Assembly (NCBI RefSeq): GCF_018320785.1
Contig: NC_054878.1
Coordinates: 43,871,023 to 43,935,022, forward strand
Direction of reading: 5' to 3'
Source of the DNA: Cheilinus undulatus
Lineage: Eukaryota > Chordata > Actinopteri > Labriformes > Labridae
Length of the DNA stretch: 64,000 nt
Below, in pieces: positions 1 through 11,700 of the stretch (position 1 is its first letter; every line of letters starts with the position of its first letter). The notes under the pieces were generated by a model that made no database searches, had not been told where the DNA came from, and saw only the letters and a program-made list of their open reading frames with translations. Made by a program: the position numbers and the translations under genes.

Positions 1-489
1 GTGCTGCCTAGTTCTTAGAGGTTCTTTAAAGCTGACCAACGAGGCCCACTAAGCAAGACAATATATGTGCGAGTAGTAGTTCCAAGTAAATGAAAGTCAC
101 ACAAATGAAGCAGTTTCCTCTTTGTGGTTGAATTAGTATGAAACAGCCTTTACTTTCTAGCCAGCTTGGCTGGACTAGGGATGACGTTGAACAGTGGAAG
201 CAACACTTTGAGGAACTCCTAAACTCACTTCATTTCCCTGAAATGCACACAGACTTCCCACAAACACCTCCAAAGAAAAATGGTTTATGGTTAAAAATGA
301 CAAATTCGGCATAAGAGCTTTCAACTTCCTCGTTTAACACCAATCTTCAACAGAATCAATTACAAGGAATACAGAGGGTTAAATAAGTGAACGTAGATTT
401 AAACAGTGATCTTTTAAGATTTTACACAACCATCTTTAGGTCATTTTTCTTTTTTTCTTTTTTTTTTTTTGATTGTCTGGGGGACTAAC

Positions 490-997
490 CAGTGTTAATG
501 TCATCAACTAAAACTATGACTAAAAATGTTCGACAGCCTTTTTTCCATGACAAAAACTACAATAAGACTTACAAAAACAGATCTTTGATGACTAAAACTG
601 ACAAAAACTAAGTTTCCATCAAGATGACTAAAACTAGACTAAAATGTAATGTAGTTTTTGTTGGACATTCCAAATCTGTGACATTTCTCCAGTGTGGGTA
701 AATCTGTCAAAAAACAATGCAGCTGAAGAGCCCAGGTCTGGCAGAGTGCAGAGAACACACTACCATGGTTTGGTACCAGATTTAAGCAAGACAATAAATG
801 CTTGGACTAAAACTAAAGACTAAAATGTGAGGATATTTTATGGACTAAAACTAGACTAAATTGTTTTGAGTTTTCGTCAACTATAACTAGACTAAAACTA
901 AAAAGGATAGAAATGACTAAAATCTGACTACAACTAAAATGCATTTCATGTAATGACTAAGACTAAAATTAAAAATAGCTGCCAAAAATTAACACTG
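490..997. mobile_element. hAT-type MITE, copy 1
   Basis: Non-autonomous DNA transposon of about 508 bp. It begins CAGTGTTAAT and ends with the exact inverse, ATTAACACTG. The flanking 8-mers GGACTAAC (482-489) and GGATTAAC (998-1005) match at 7 of 8 bases, as expected for an aged hAT target duplication. The interior is AT-rich and built from a recurring gactaaaact motif, with no coding capacity. A second copy lies at 37388-37908 in the opposite orientation. Confidence 0.8.
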
Positions 998-1004
998 GGA
1001 TTAA

Positions 1005-1345
1005 CCTTGCAAAGAAGATGGATTCGCTTTTGTGTTTCTCACTGGCGAATCCATCTTACAAAGCTCCCATCTGAACCATTTGGGCCCATTTAGAAAGTGA
1101 CAGGACCAATTAGTGACGAGGGGCAGTACTGTCAGAGTCGTGACGTACACAAGCAAAGACAAGAGGCTGGGGCAATGATGGCAGAAGAGATTAGCGTGGA
1201 TGCTGCTAAAGCTTTCATCAGAACTTGACAATATTTCTTAAAAGAAGAACAAAGAACAACATTGAGTTGTCTTCTTTTCAAAAATGACAAGTCATTTACT
1301 GACATGTCTAGAGTCACCATGGTTCCTTTCTGCAGTTCTCTATGG
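1005..1345. repeat. Dispersed repeat, copy 1 (second copy near 56200-56500)
   Basis: This stretch and the complementary strand of about 56200-56500 share long similar blocks. Examples are the segment around TTTGGGCCC, the caggaccaatt block and the aaagctcccatctgaa block. It also holds a small hairpin: 13-bp perfect arms at 1015-1027 and 1045-1057. No coding region is recognised. The class is unknown; a non-autonomous DNA transposon is my guess. Confidence 0.5.
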
Positions 1346-1449
1346 AGTTTACACCTCGATAGCGGCTACGTCCACGTGTTTTGTTGCTCTGATTGGCCCG
1401 TAAAGATGTGAAAGACAGAACGTCCATCCTATCACACTCAAAGTATTTT

Positions 1450-3440
1450 TTCAAAGGTTCAAATTGCAACATTGTTGCTCTTTCCTATGATTTCGTTCGC
1501 ATTCACATTGCCCTTGGTTTAACTTACTCAACCATACCTCGTTGGCACTGTTGTCATGAACCAGGAGTGGCGAAGAAGAAAAGGAGACCCCCAGCCCTCT
1601 GTTCGGAGCATCAGTCTGCAGAGTAAAAGGGAGAGAGAAGTTAGGTATGTAGAGAAATGGCTCCCCAGAGAGGGCCTGCTTAATCCTCTCAAACGTTAGC
1701 TGGCACTGCTCCATCCACTGGACCGGATCTGAGGCACTCTTTCGGGTAAGGTCAGTAAGGGGGCTGGCCAGGTCCACAAAGTTTTGAATGAAACACTGGT
1801 AGTAACCTGCCAGCCCCAAAAACCGCCTCACCTCTTTTTGGATTTGGGCAGGCTGCAATCACTGCTGTCTTGTCTACCTGTGGACGCACTTGCCCACGGC
1901 CCACGCGGTGACCCAGATACCGTACCTCCCTCCGTCCAACTGCACACTTCTTCAGGTCGGGGATTAGCCTGGCCTGTCTCAGAGACTCCAGTGCTGCGGC
2001 CACCTGCTGCACATGCTTAGACCAGCTTCCACTGTGGATGACGACATTATCCAAGTAGGCAGCAGCATGTAGATGCAGCGCCTTGTCCGTGAGACGCTGA
2101 AATGTGGCCGGGGCACCGAACAACCTGAACGGAAGTGTGACAAATGGGTACAAACCGTACAGAGTGGAGGAGGCCGTTTGTTTCCTTGGACTCTGGAGAC
2201 AAGCGTGTCTGCCAGTAACCCTTGGTCAAATCCGATCCAAGAGTTGGTCAACCCAGGGCATTTGGATAAGCATCAAATTGTGACACATCATTCACCCTGT
2301 GGTAGTCTACACAGAAACGTATGGATCCTTCTTTCTTAACAACAAGAACAATGGGGCTACACCAGGCACTGTGAGACTCTTCTTTTACTCTCATCTCCAG
2401 CATTGCTTTCAATTCCAGCTGAAAAGTTTTTCTTTTGTGTTCAGGCAGTCTGTAAGTTCGTGAAAAACTGTCATGCATGGTTTGGTCTCAATGTGGTGTT
2501 GTATGAGGTTTGTGTGTCCTAGCAAGTGTGAGAACATGTTAGTAAAACGCTGCTGCAACCTGGCAACGTCTGTTTTCTGGTACTGTGAGAGATGGTCATC
2601 ACAAAGGAGCGGGGTAGGCTCGGTGAAATTTGGTAGCCTACCTCCGGCCCCAGCTCATCCCTTTCTTTCATCACAGTCACCAGAGAAACAGACTCCGCCT
2701 CTCTCTATGCTTTGAGGAGGTTGAGGTGGTAAATCTGTGTTGCACAACCCCTATCAGAACGCACAACCTCACAGTCAACATCACCCACTCGTTGTGTAAC
2801 CGCAAAGGGTCCTTGCCACTTGGCGAGAAATTGTGAGCTGGATGAAGGAAGTAATACAAGCACTTTATCTCCCGGTGAAAACTGTCTCAGCCTCGTCCCT
2901 CTATTGTACAGGTGCTGTTGACGCACTTGGGCCCTGAGCAAATTCTCCTGTGATAGCTGCCAGAGTGAAAGGAGTTTATCTCTCAGGTCCAGGACATACT
3001 GAATTTCATTTTTGCTTGGGCTTGGACCTTCCTCCCAGTTTTCTTTGACCAGTTTCAAAACCCCCTGTGGTTTTTCCACCAAACAGCAGTTCAAAGGGAG
3101 AAAATCCCATGGAGGCCTGGGGAACCTCCCGCACTGCAAACAACAGAGGGTCTAGCCATTAATCCCAATTACTATCATTGTGAATGAACTTACGGATCAT
3201 AGACTTCAAAAGTCTTATTCAGGCGTTCCACAAGCCCGTCAGTTTGTGAGAGACAAGAACCAACACAAGAAAGAAAGAAACATAAGAGAATTTTAAAAAG
3301 TGAAGAGGGTGAGAATACTTTCTCAATGACCTGTAAATACAGACAACTACAGAGACAGTGTAGCAGGAATTGTGCATTACTTTGGTATTTCAGTGGGCAA
3401 AAATCACAAGCCGAACATGTAGATTTTTGTTGGGACACAG
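1450..3440 (-). mobile_element. Broken Gypsy (Ty3) LTR-retroelement fossil, Gmr1-like order
   Basis: Fossil pol remnant of a Ty3/Gypsy element on the minus strand. Reading in the minus direction, an integrase C-terminal part lies at about 3240-2705 (motif QTDGLVERLNKTF and the domain ending YHLNLLK). Reverse transcriptase follows at about 2480-1850 (SAWCSPIVLVVKKEG, LPFRLFGAPATFQRL, AAYLDN). A connection to RNase H follows at about 1860-1450 (FLGLAGYY, LQTDA). Integrase before RT is the order known for the Gmr1-like group of deuterostome Gypsy elements. No LTRs or gag part were recognised. It is clearly broken, with several breaks, and looks old. Confidence 0.8.
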
Positions 3441-3639
3441 AGCTTCGAAACAGGATGGTCTGGGGTAAATCAGGTTATATGGTCTCCCTAATCCTGTTGA
3501 GCAGGGGTCATCAACTTCATTTGGACAAGGACCAGTGTTTTCCTATACAGATAGACATGATAGACATCATTTACATGAAATGGACCTCATTTTTGAGGAA
3601 AAAAGCAGAAACTGTTTTCAAATCTTCAGCTGTGTTTGT

Positions 3640-3715
3640 GTGGGTTAGTTAGTCTGTGTTGGTGTGCGCGAGTGTGTGTCTGTGTGTGTCTGTCTGTGTG
3701 TGTCGTGTGAGAGGA
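3640..3715. repeat. TG-rich microsatellite
   Basis: Imperfect run of gtgtgt, tctgtg and gtgcgc units. It is simple-sequence DNA with no coding signal. Confidence 0.8.
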
Positions 3716-3759
3716 GAAATGAGAAAATGGCTCTCATTCAAGTGCTGGCACTTTTGTTG

Positions 3760-4265
3760 ACAATAAAGGCGAATCTCTGATAATTAGGTGGTATTTTGAC
3801 GTAATCGTAACCCCCTTCCTTACCCAAACTCTCATAATACTGTGGCAATTCTCTGGTAATTATTTAACCCTAACTGCCACCCTTCAACCCCAAACCTTGC
3901 CCTTGTAATATTGTGTCTATTCTCTTCTTATTCGTTTGAATTCCTGGTTATATTGTGGCAACTCTCTGGTAATTTCGTGGCATTTAACCCTAACCCTAAT
4001 ATTGGGAATTTTCTGGTAATCAGGTGGTATTTTACCAGGTAATTTCTCAGTAAAAAGATGGTAATTTTCTTTATTTTGACCCTTTACATTGACGTGATTT
4101 CTTCACCTAATTACCAGAGAATTGCCAAAATAAGGAATTATTTGATAATTAATGCACTATTACCAGGTAAATAGTCTGTTATCACTAGGTCAAATGGCAA
4201 TTTATTACAAAGTCATTACCACCTTATTGCCACAAAATTATCAGGTAATTAGGGCAAACTAAAAT
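3760..4265. repeat. AT-rich repeat with inverted TGGTAATT / AATTACCA motifs
   Basis: About 500 bp in which short units such as ctctggtaatt, ttaccaggtaattt and accagagaattgccaaaat recur in both orientations. The left half mostly carries the ggtaatt form and the right half the aattacc form, so the block could fold on itself. It is likely a degenerate foldback or MITE-type repeat. No gene is visible. Confidence 0.5.
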
Positions 4266-4454
4266 AAAGTGCTACAAGAGTCTTTAGAAAGTATTTTTAT
4301 TATAAATGTAGTAAAAATATGGAGGTTACAAGGTACAAAAAGACCACCAAGTTGCTTCCTTGAAAGATTACATCAGGTCACATGATCACTGGTAGTCACA
4401 TGATAAAGAAAATAGTTACACAAATCAAAAGTGTAAAGCAAACGGTTAAATCTG

Positions 4455-4930
4455 CGTGTGAATCAATACAATACAATAACTTTATTAATCCCCGAAGGGA
4501 AATTCAGTTGTCTGGAGTCTCATCTGTTTATGGAAGAATTATAGTCTTATTGCTGATGTTATGAAGGATCTTCTGTATCTTTCCATCCTGCATCGAAGAG
4601 AGAGGAGCCGTCCACCACTGTTGTTTCTCTGGTCATTTAGGGTGATATGAAGTGGATGATCCATGTTCCCCAGAATGGCCTCCACCTTCTTCATTGTGCA
4701 TCTCTCTCTACCACATCCTCCAATGAGTTTAACTTGATACCAACTACAGAGCCAGCTTTTTTCACCAGTTTGTTCAGATGCCCTGCATCCTTGTGTTTTA
4801 CACTGCCTCCACAGCAGACTGTAGCATAAAAACAAAACACTTGCCACCACAGACTGATAAAACATCTGCAGCATCTTACTGCAGATGTCTATTGATCGGA
4901 GTCTTCTCAGGCAAAAGAGGTGGCTCTGCC
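4455..4930 (-). mobile_element. L2/Rex-like LINE, 3' end only
   Basis: On the minus strand the translation contains MLQMFYQSVVASVLF and, after a break, GGRLLSLRCRMERYRRSF. These are the last part of the reverse transcriptase ORF of L2/CR1-superfamily fish LINEs. The plus-strand sequence actttattaatccccgaagg at about 4479 is the usual antisense 3' UTR end of such elements. The copy is strongly 5'-truncated and its frame is interrupted. Confidence 0.7.
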
Positions 4931-5753
4931 CCTTTTTGTATACATGAAGTCTATATTTTTTCAGAGTTTGTTCAGAGTAGTTTTAAAACATATAAAAGAG
5001 TAGAATATACACAATTCACAGAGCTAACATGCAGGAATGCTCTTTTGAAGTTATTAAAAACTCCAAGATCAGCTATAGAAGAAACATACAGTCCCACATT
5101 TAGAACCAAGACCAGGTTACTTAAATGTTTATATTTTGTCAGTGTTGGACATTTTCGAACAGTCGATGCTGCCATGATTATCCTCTTTTGAAGTCAGAGC
5201 CATGGGATGTTGTGGATTGCCTGTTTTAATGGCATGTTTAAAAAATGTCTGTAAACTAGAGAGGAAAAATGCTGTCAGCAGTAACGCATTAATCACAATT
5301 AATAAAGATCCATAATTGTGCTATTTTGAAATATATTAATGCATGACTTATTTTCTCTTTCAGCACACTTTGGTTAAGCAACGTCAGCGTCTCAGGCAGT
5401 GTTCTGTGGCAGTTGCTGAAAGTTGTTGTTAGATTTAAAGCTAGCCAGTTATAGTTGAGACTGAGGTCTTCTTTGTCATCTTTTTCCTGATGGAAATTTC
5501 CTGTTCCTTCTCTCAAACATATCCTGGACTGTCCATTTTCTGTGTTGCCATAAGTTTCAACATTTGCTGTCAACTTAATTGTGAAATAACACTACAATTC
5601 CAAGATATATCTCAAGAGTGCATCTTTCTTGGTGGCAGCTGCTCTGGTTGACCAGCAACAGAAACAAAATAGTGGAATTTTAAACTTCAACAACAACAGG
5701 AGATTAATCACAATGAAAAGAAACAGAAAAATCATATTTGACTTTCTCTTGAC

Positions 5754-8700
5754 TTAATCTTGATCTGGAAGTCGATGCAGTTCAATGGAAGCAGCACCAA
5801 ATGCTTCATCATTTTCATCGTTGGCTTCAATGACATCCTCATGCATCTGTGAAATACAACACAACACATGAGATTCAAAACAACAAGAGTCAACAGAGCA
5901 AACTCTGCAGAGTCCATCGTCTCAGAGGTTTCATCAGTCAGAAGAAATGTCACACATCGTAGGAGTTAGTTTAAACTCACGCTGGTTTCTTTACGCCGTG
6001 GTTTGATGTTACCTGGAAATAAACAGCAGCATTAATGTTTTGCATATGATTAGTTTGAACTATTTCTGCCACATTGATGGTGTTTATTTCCTCACCTCTG
6101 AGGGCGAAGACCAAAACAGTGCTCACGATCATCAAAACAAGAGCTGAAATACGCAGAACCAGCATGATGGAGCTCAGAGGAGACCAGTCTGTTGAAGTTT
6201 TATGAGAAAAAGAAACATTCATAAGTGAATAATTGTAACTGAACATGTAAGGATATCTGTTAGTTAAGAAGGCTCTGATTAAATTATTAACCCTGGCATT
6301 CTGGTCACCACAGTGGCAGCTCTTTAGAAAACATCTTCTACCCTACACTTCTATCTGTCTTGTCATCTGTTTTGTTCCACAGATCTTGTTGAAGCATAAA
6401 TAATGGTCCTACCTGTGAAGACAGGTGTGTAGTCGGCCTGTACCTCCACATTGTTCTCCTCATCAACAACCTGGCAGGTGAATGTCTTGTTGTGTCCGCT
6501 CTGACGAGTCACAGTCAGGTCAGAGAAACAGCCTTCATCTCTGAAAGTCTCTGTAACACCGTCAGTAATCTCAGCTCCTGTCTCATTCACCCAGAGGAGA
6601 CGGTATGGTGGACAAAGATGAAGATCTCTGAATCTGAACAGAGAACACTCTAACTGGAGTTCATTGTTGCTCGTTGGATCAGAGTCTGTCGGTTTTGGAG
6701 AAACTGAAGGAAAAAGATCAAAATCTAAGGTTAAAAATAGTTGACATCTGAATTTAGGTGACTTCCATACATGACTCTGACAAGTCTCATCAACAACAAA
6801 GGTTCTTTGTAGCATAACAACCAGGACTGAAGTAGGACTAAGATCTGGTAATGAATGCTGATTTAGAAAGTGACCATTAGATAGAAGAGGAAGGTTAAGC
6901 CCACATATCAGATATCTGCTGGCTACACTGGAAGTCTAAAGTCTTGTCTGTCAGATGATAACTGATGTTTCTGAGGTTGAGCGCTGTGCAATACTTTAAA
7001 CTGATGATAATGAAATGAGACTTACTTAAAAACAGACTGAGATACACTCTGATGCCGTAACGATCATCATAATTACGGTGACACGTGTAGAGACCAACAT
7101 CCTCATCAGTGACACGTTTGATGACCAAAGAACAGTCGGAGTCCAAACTCAGCCGACCAGCTCGGAGTGACCTGGGATTAACCTTTCCTTCGTTGGCCTC
7201 AGTAAAAGCCTCTGATGAAGCTCTGCTATAAAACCAGGACATGTCAGAGCATGGGAGAGGTCCAGAGGGGGACGGAGTACCACAGGGCAGGGTGACGTCT
7301 TGTTCAGGTAGGGAGAAGTGATAGAAGTCTGTTTGACTGCTGCGTACTGGAAAGAAAGAGAGAAGAGGCTGAAAACATCAGGGGCTGAGCTCCATTTGAG
7401 TCAGAAATGATTCTGAAATATAAATCAAGAGAGGAAAATCACAAACATTTAATCCTAACATTGAAGAGCTTTAACTCTTAGGAGTCAAAGAGCCACTGTC
7501 AGGAAAAACACTCCTGCATCACTGAAGTCTACAAGTTTGTTGTAGATTTTCATAAGTGGGTCATGTTGAGTCTCCCTCCTTACCTGGACCCTTGATGCTG
7601 TCACACAGGTTGTCAGTGAGACTGGTGAAGATGTAACGCAGATCATCAAAGTCACTGACGTAGTACACGTGAGTGTCATGTGGGTCAGAGGCGATGGACT
7701 TCAAATAATTCACATGAGCACCATCCACACCTGAGAGAAAACTGTGGTTGTACGTTGAGAAAGAAGAATTTTGACGACCAAATTCTAACATACAAATGAA
7801 CAAACTGTTTAAAGTAAAGTTTTCCCAATATCTCATTATTAACCAAAGATCTATTTACAATAGAACATACACAACACAAGCATTTGTGAAGATTTCTCTT
7901 GTGTTCAGTAAAGTCCACACTGTGCAGTTTCAGAGAAGCTCTGTGGTTCTTCTAGAACCTTCTGTTTCACCATGTGGAGGCTGTAATCCTGTCAGCTGAA
8001 ATACGTCAGTTTAACTTTGAACTCATGATGGTGAAGTGAAGACCAACAGCCTGTGAGTCATGCTGCCACCTCCACCGGCCACCTGAGACTTTTTCACCAG
8101 GAACTTCACTCCAAAACACTTAATTTTTCCAGTTTACCATTTGAAGTGCTTATCATCTATAAGCAAGTACCTTTTAGTTATAGGAACTTCTCACCAGGAA
8201 CATAATGGCTCCTGTACCCCATTCTAGGTGTTTTTCACCCAAAAGTGAAAGGAACTTTCAGTTACAGTAATTTCTCTCCAGGAATGTAATGGTTCCTCTG
8301 ACCCCATTTTAGGGTGTTATCATTCAAGAGTTTCCCTTTATTTATTTGTCTTTTTGTAAATCACTTTGTGCTACATTGTTTTGTTTGAAAAATGCTAAAC
8401 ACAGTTTTATTGATTGATTTTCAAGTCATTATTTTTGTTACCTTAAGTATGCTTCTGACATGTTACAAAATTTTCAAACCTTGTTATATCTCTGAATTCT
8501 CTTAACTATGATGACAAACACTCAGTAAAAATTTCACCGATGGTGTACAGCTCAGTGCCGTTATCCCTCAGATTTTGTGACGGCATGTCAACGCCATCGA
8601 AGGAGTCTCCATCTGTAAAGAGGATGCCAATTTTTCGTGAGTCCTCTCGCATCCCAACCTCAGGTTTGAAGTTTTTCTCAGGATGTGTGGCAGAGCCTGT

Positions 8701-11700
8701 CCTGTAAGAGAGGAGGTCAGAGGTTATTCAGTCGCTCAACTCTATTCTCTTCTTTTCATTATTCTTTTAATAACAATACAAACCAACTGCTATGAACAAC
8801 CAACTAAGAAGAGTAAGAATCAGACACAAAAGAAAGGTTAGTTTCAGTTAGCTTCTTCTCTCTGTTCCCCACCTCTCTGTACTATTTTTTTTGAAAGCCC
8901 CAGGATGTGAGAGCAGAGAGGGTCTTAAAATGAATGAATGAATGAATGAATGAAACCTTTATTACCCCGGAGGGAGTTTGTCTTGCACAGAGAGCATCTA
9001 AAAACACAAACTACAAAAGACATCAGCAACCACACAGGACAACATATAATAACATGAACAGCAAGTCATAATAAAAATAAAAATACTTGTAATAAATAAT
9101 GATGTACAGCATTAAGCATTGTATGATACTATGTGAAACAGATCAAATGTCGGGTCTTTAAAGTGCAGAGTGTCAAGTTCACATTGTGTGCTCAGAGTTT
9201 ATTTAACAGCTGGATGCTCCGTGGTATAAAGGATGCCTCTTTTAGTTCCCATTCTGGGCATCCTGTACCTGCGTCCTGAGTTTAAGAGTTCAAATTCAGA
9301 CCAGAGGGGATGCTGTGAGTCTGCTGTGATCTTGTTGGCCAGAGTCAGTGTGTGTCACTCTGTCAAAGAAGTGATGCACTACATCTGTTCTCCTGCTATC
9401 TTTGTGCCTATTTTAACTATCTTGTCCAGTTTGCTTTTGTTTTGTAGGGACAATGCTCCTCCCCAGCACTGGATACAAAAAATTAAGACACTTTCAATAA
9501 AGCTTTGATAAAACAATTTCAACATGGTGCGGTCCACATCAAAGCTCCTCAGTTTCCTTAAAAAATACAGACGCTGTTGGGCCTTTGCAAATCTTGAATT
9601 AGTGTTAGCATTCCATGTCAGTTTGTTGTCAATTATTGTACCCAGATACTTGTATTCTTGGACAGATTTGATGGCTGAATTATTAATGACCACAGGGGTA
9701 AATGATTGATTGGTTTTTCTAAAATTGATTATCATTTCTTTAGCCTTCTTCATGTTTAAAATCAATGAGCTATCAATACACCCATTGTAGAAGTTATTTA
9801 TTTATTTATTCAGCTCTGTAGCTACTCTCAGTATTTTTATCATTTAAAAGTCCAATCAGAGCAACATCATCAGCAGACTTGATTAATGTGCAACTGTGTC
9901 CTGATCACTGATGCAGTCACTGGTGTAAAGTGGGAACAAAAGAGGTGAAAGGACACAACCCTGTGGCACCCCAGTGCAAGTGCCGATTAAAGTTGACTGT
10001 TGTCCATTAATTTTTACAAAGTGTTGCCTTTTTGTTAGGAAACTAAATATCCACCTGATGAGGGTGTGATTAACTCCCATACCACACAGCTTTACAGCCA
10101 GGAGATCTACTCTGATTGTATTGAAGGCAGAAGAGAAATCAGCAAAAAGAACTTGCACATATGATGACTGAGTTTCCAGATGTTTATAAATTTGGTTAAG
10201 AAGTGTGACTGTTGTGTCCTCAACGCCTCTCTTCGCTCTGTATGCAAATTGAAAAGGATCCATGTGACATTTAGGTTAGTTTCACATTTAAGATGAGATA
10301 AAACAACATGTTCAAAGCACTTCATAATACTTCATAACAACTGATGTTAAAGCAGTAGGTCTAAAATCATTTAATTCCTCGGTACTTGCCTTTTTTGGTA
10401 CTGGTATAATTTTAGCTACTTTCTATGATGATGGTATTAATTGTAAATTTAATGAAGCCTGGAAAATTTTTGTGAACACAGGTCCTAATTGTACACAGCA
10501 TTTCTTAAGTGTGGTACCATCCAGCCCAACACGGCCAATTGATTCCCTCGCATTTATCTTAGAAAAGGCATTTTGCACTTCTTCAGCTGTTACTGTAATA
10601 GGGCTGCCACCGACTCTCCAGTCGGCTCTGGCCTCCAATTGAGAGTCACCAGTCTCAAAGTGAGCATAAAAAGGATTTAATTCATTTGCATAATCTGCTG
10701 TATATGCAGAGCTGACCTGCTGAGAGTTTAGGCCAAACATTGTTTTAATACCACACCAGGCCTCCCTACCTTTATTGTCTGTGAGTAGCTGCTCAACTTT
10801 AGCTTTGTAGTCCCTTTTTGCTTTGTTAATTTTTATTTGGATATCTCTCTGAATTATTTTTCCAGCACATCTATCATTTACTTTAAAAGCATGTTCCTTC
10901 CTTATTAAAAGCTGTTTCATTTCATTTGTTACCCAGGGCTTGGTGTTGGAAAATGTCTTTGTTTGTTTGCTGGGTATGACACTATCTACACAAAAATTAA
11001 TATAAGACTTTACCACATCTGTGTGTTCATTAATGTCTGTGCTTTCAAACACCTCCCAGTTTGTACAATCAAAGCATCCCTGTAAGGCAAGCTCACTGTT
11101 TTCATCCCACACACATCCCACAATTACAGATACAAATACACACCTCCCTGAACGTGGGCAACCAGGGCGCCCTGCTGGACCTAGACATGATAGGGGAGCT
11201 TGACAGCAAGGATCTGGTGGTGGGACTTCCCAGTTACACAAACAATAAACACAAATTTGTGTACTGTAGACTGTGCACAGGAGTTTGTCTGAAAGATCTG
11301 ACTTCTACATTTTTTCTGTGGTATTTAAACATGTACTGATAATGATTTTTACTAAAATCAGATCAGAATTTAAAAATCTGGTATCCTGACAACACTAGAT
11401 TGATCATGCGATCCCACAGTGCTCTTCTTACCTGTGTTGTTGTGGCCTCCTATTGGCTGCAGCTCATTAACATCATTCAGCAGGGATTTCTTGGTTCTGT
11501 GGGCGTTCAGGTGCCACTGGGTCTTTGGGTCATCACTGTACTGAGTCAGACCTGCAGAAAAGACACAGTGAGGGGTAAAAACCACAGGAACTAAAAAGTG
11601 ACTCTGATGCACCAACATAGAGAAAACCTGTTTCAGCCATAGCACAGTTTTCAAAACCAGTTATAAAACAGTCAAAACTATGGATGAAGAAGGTGAAGAT

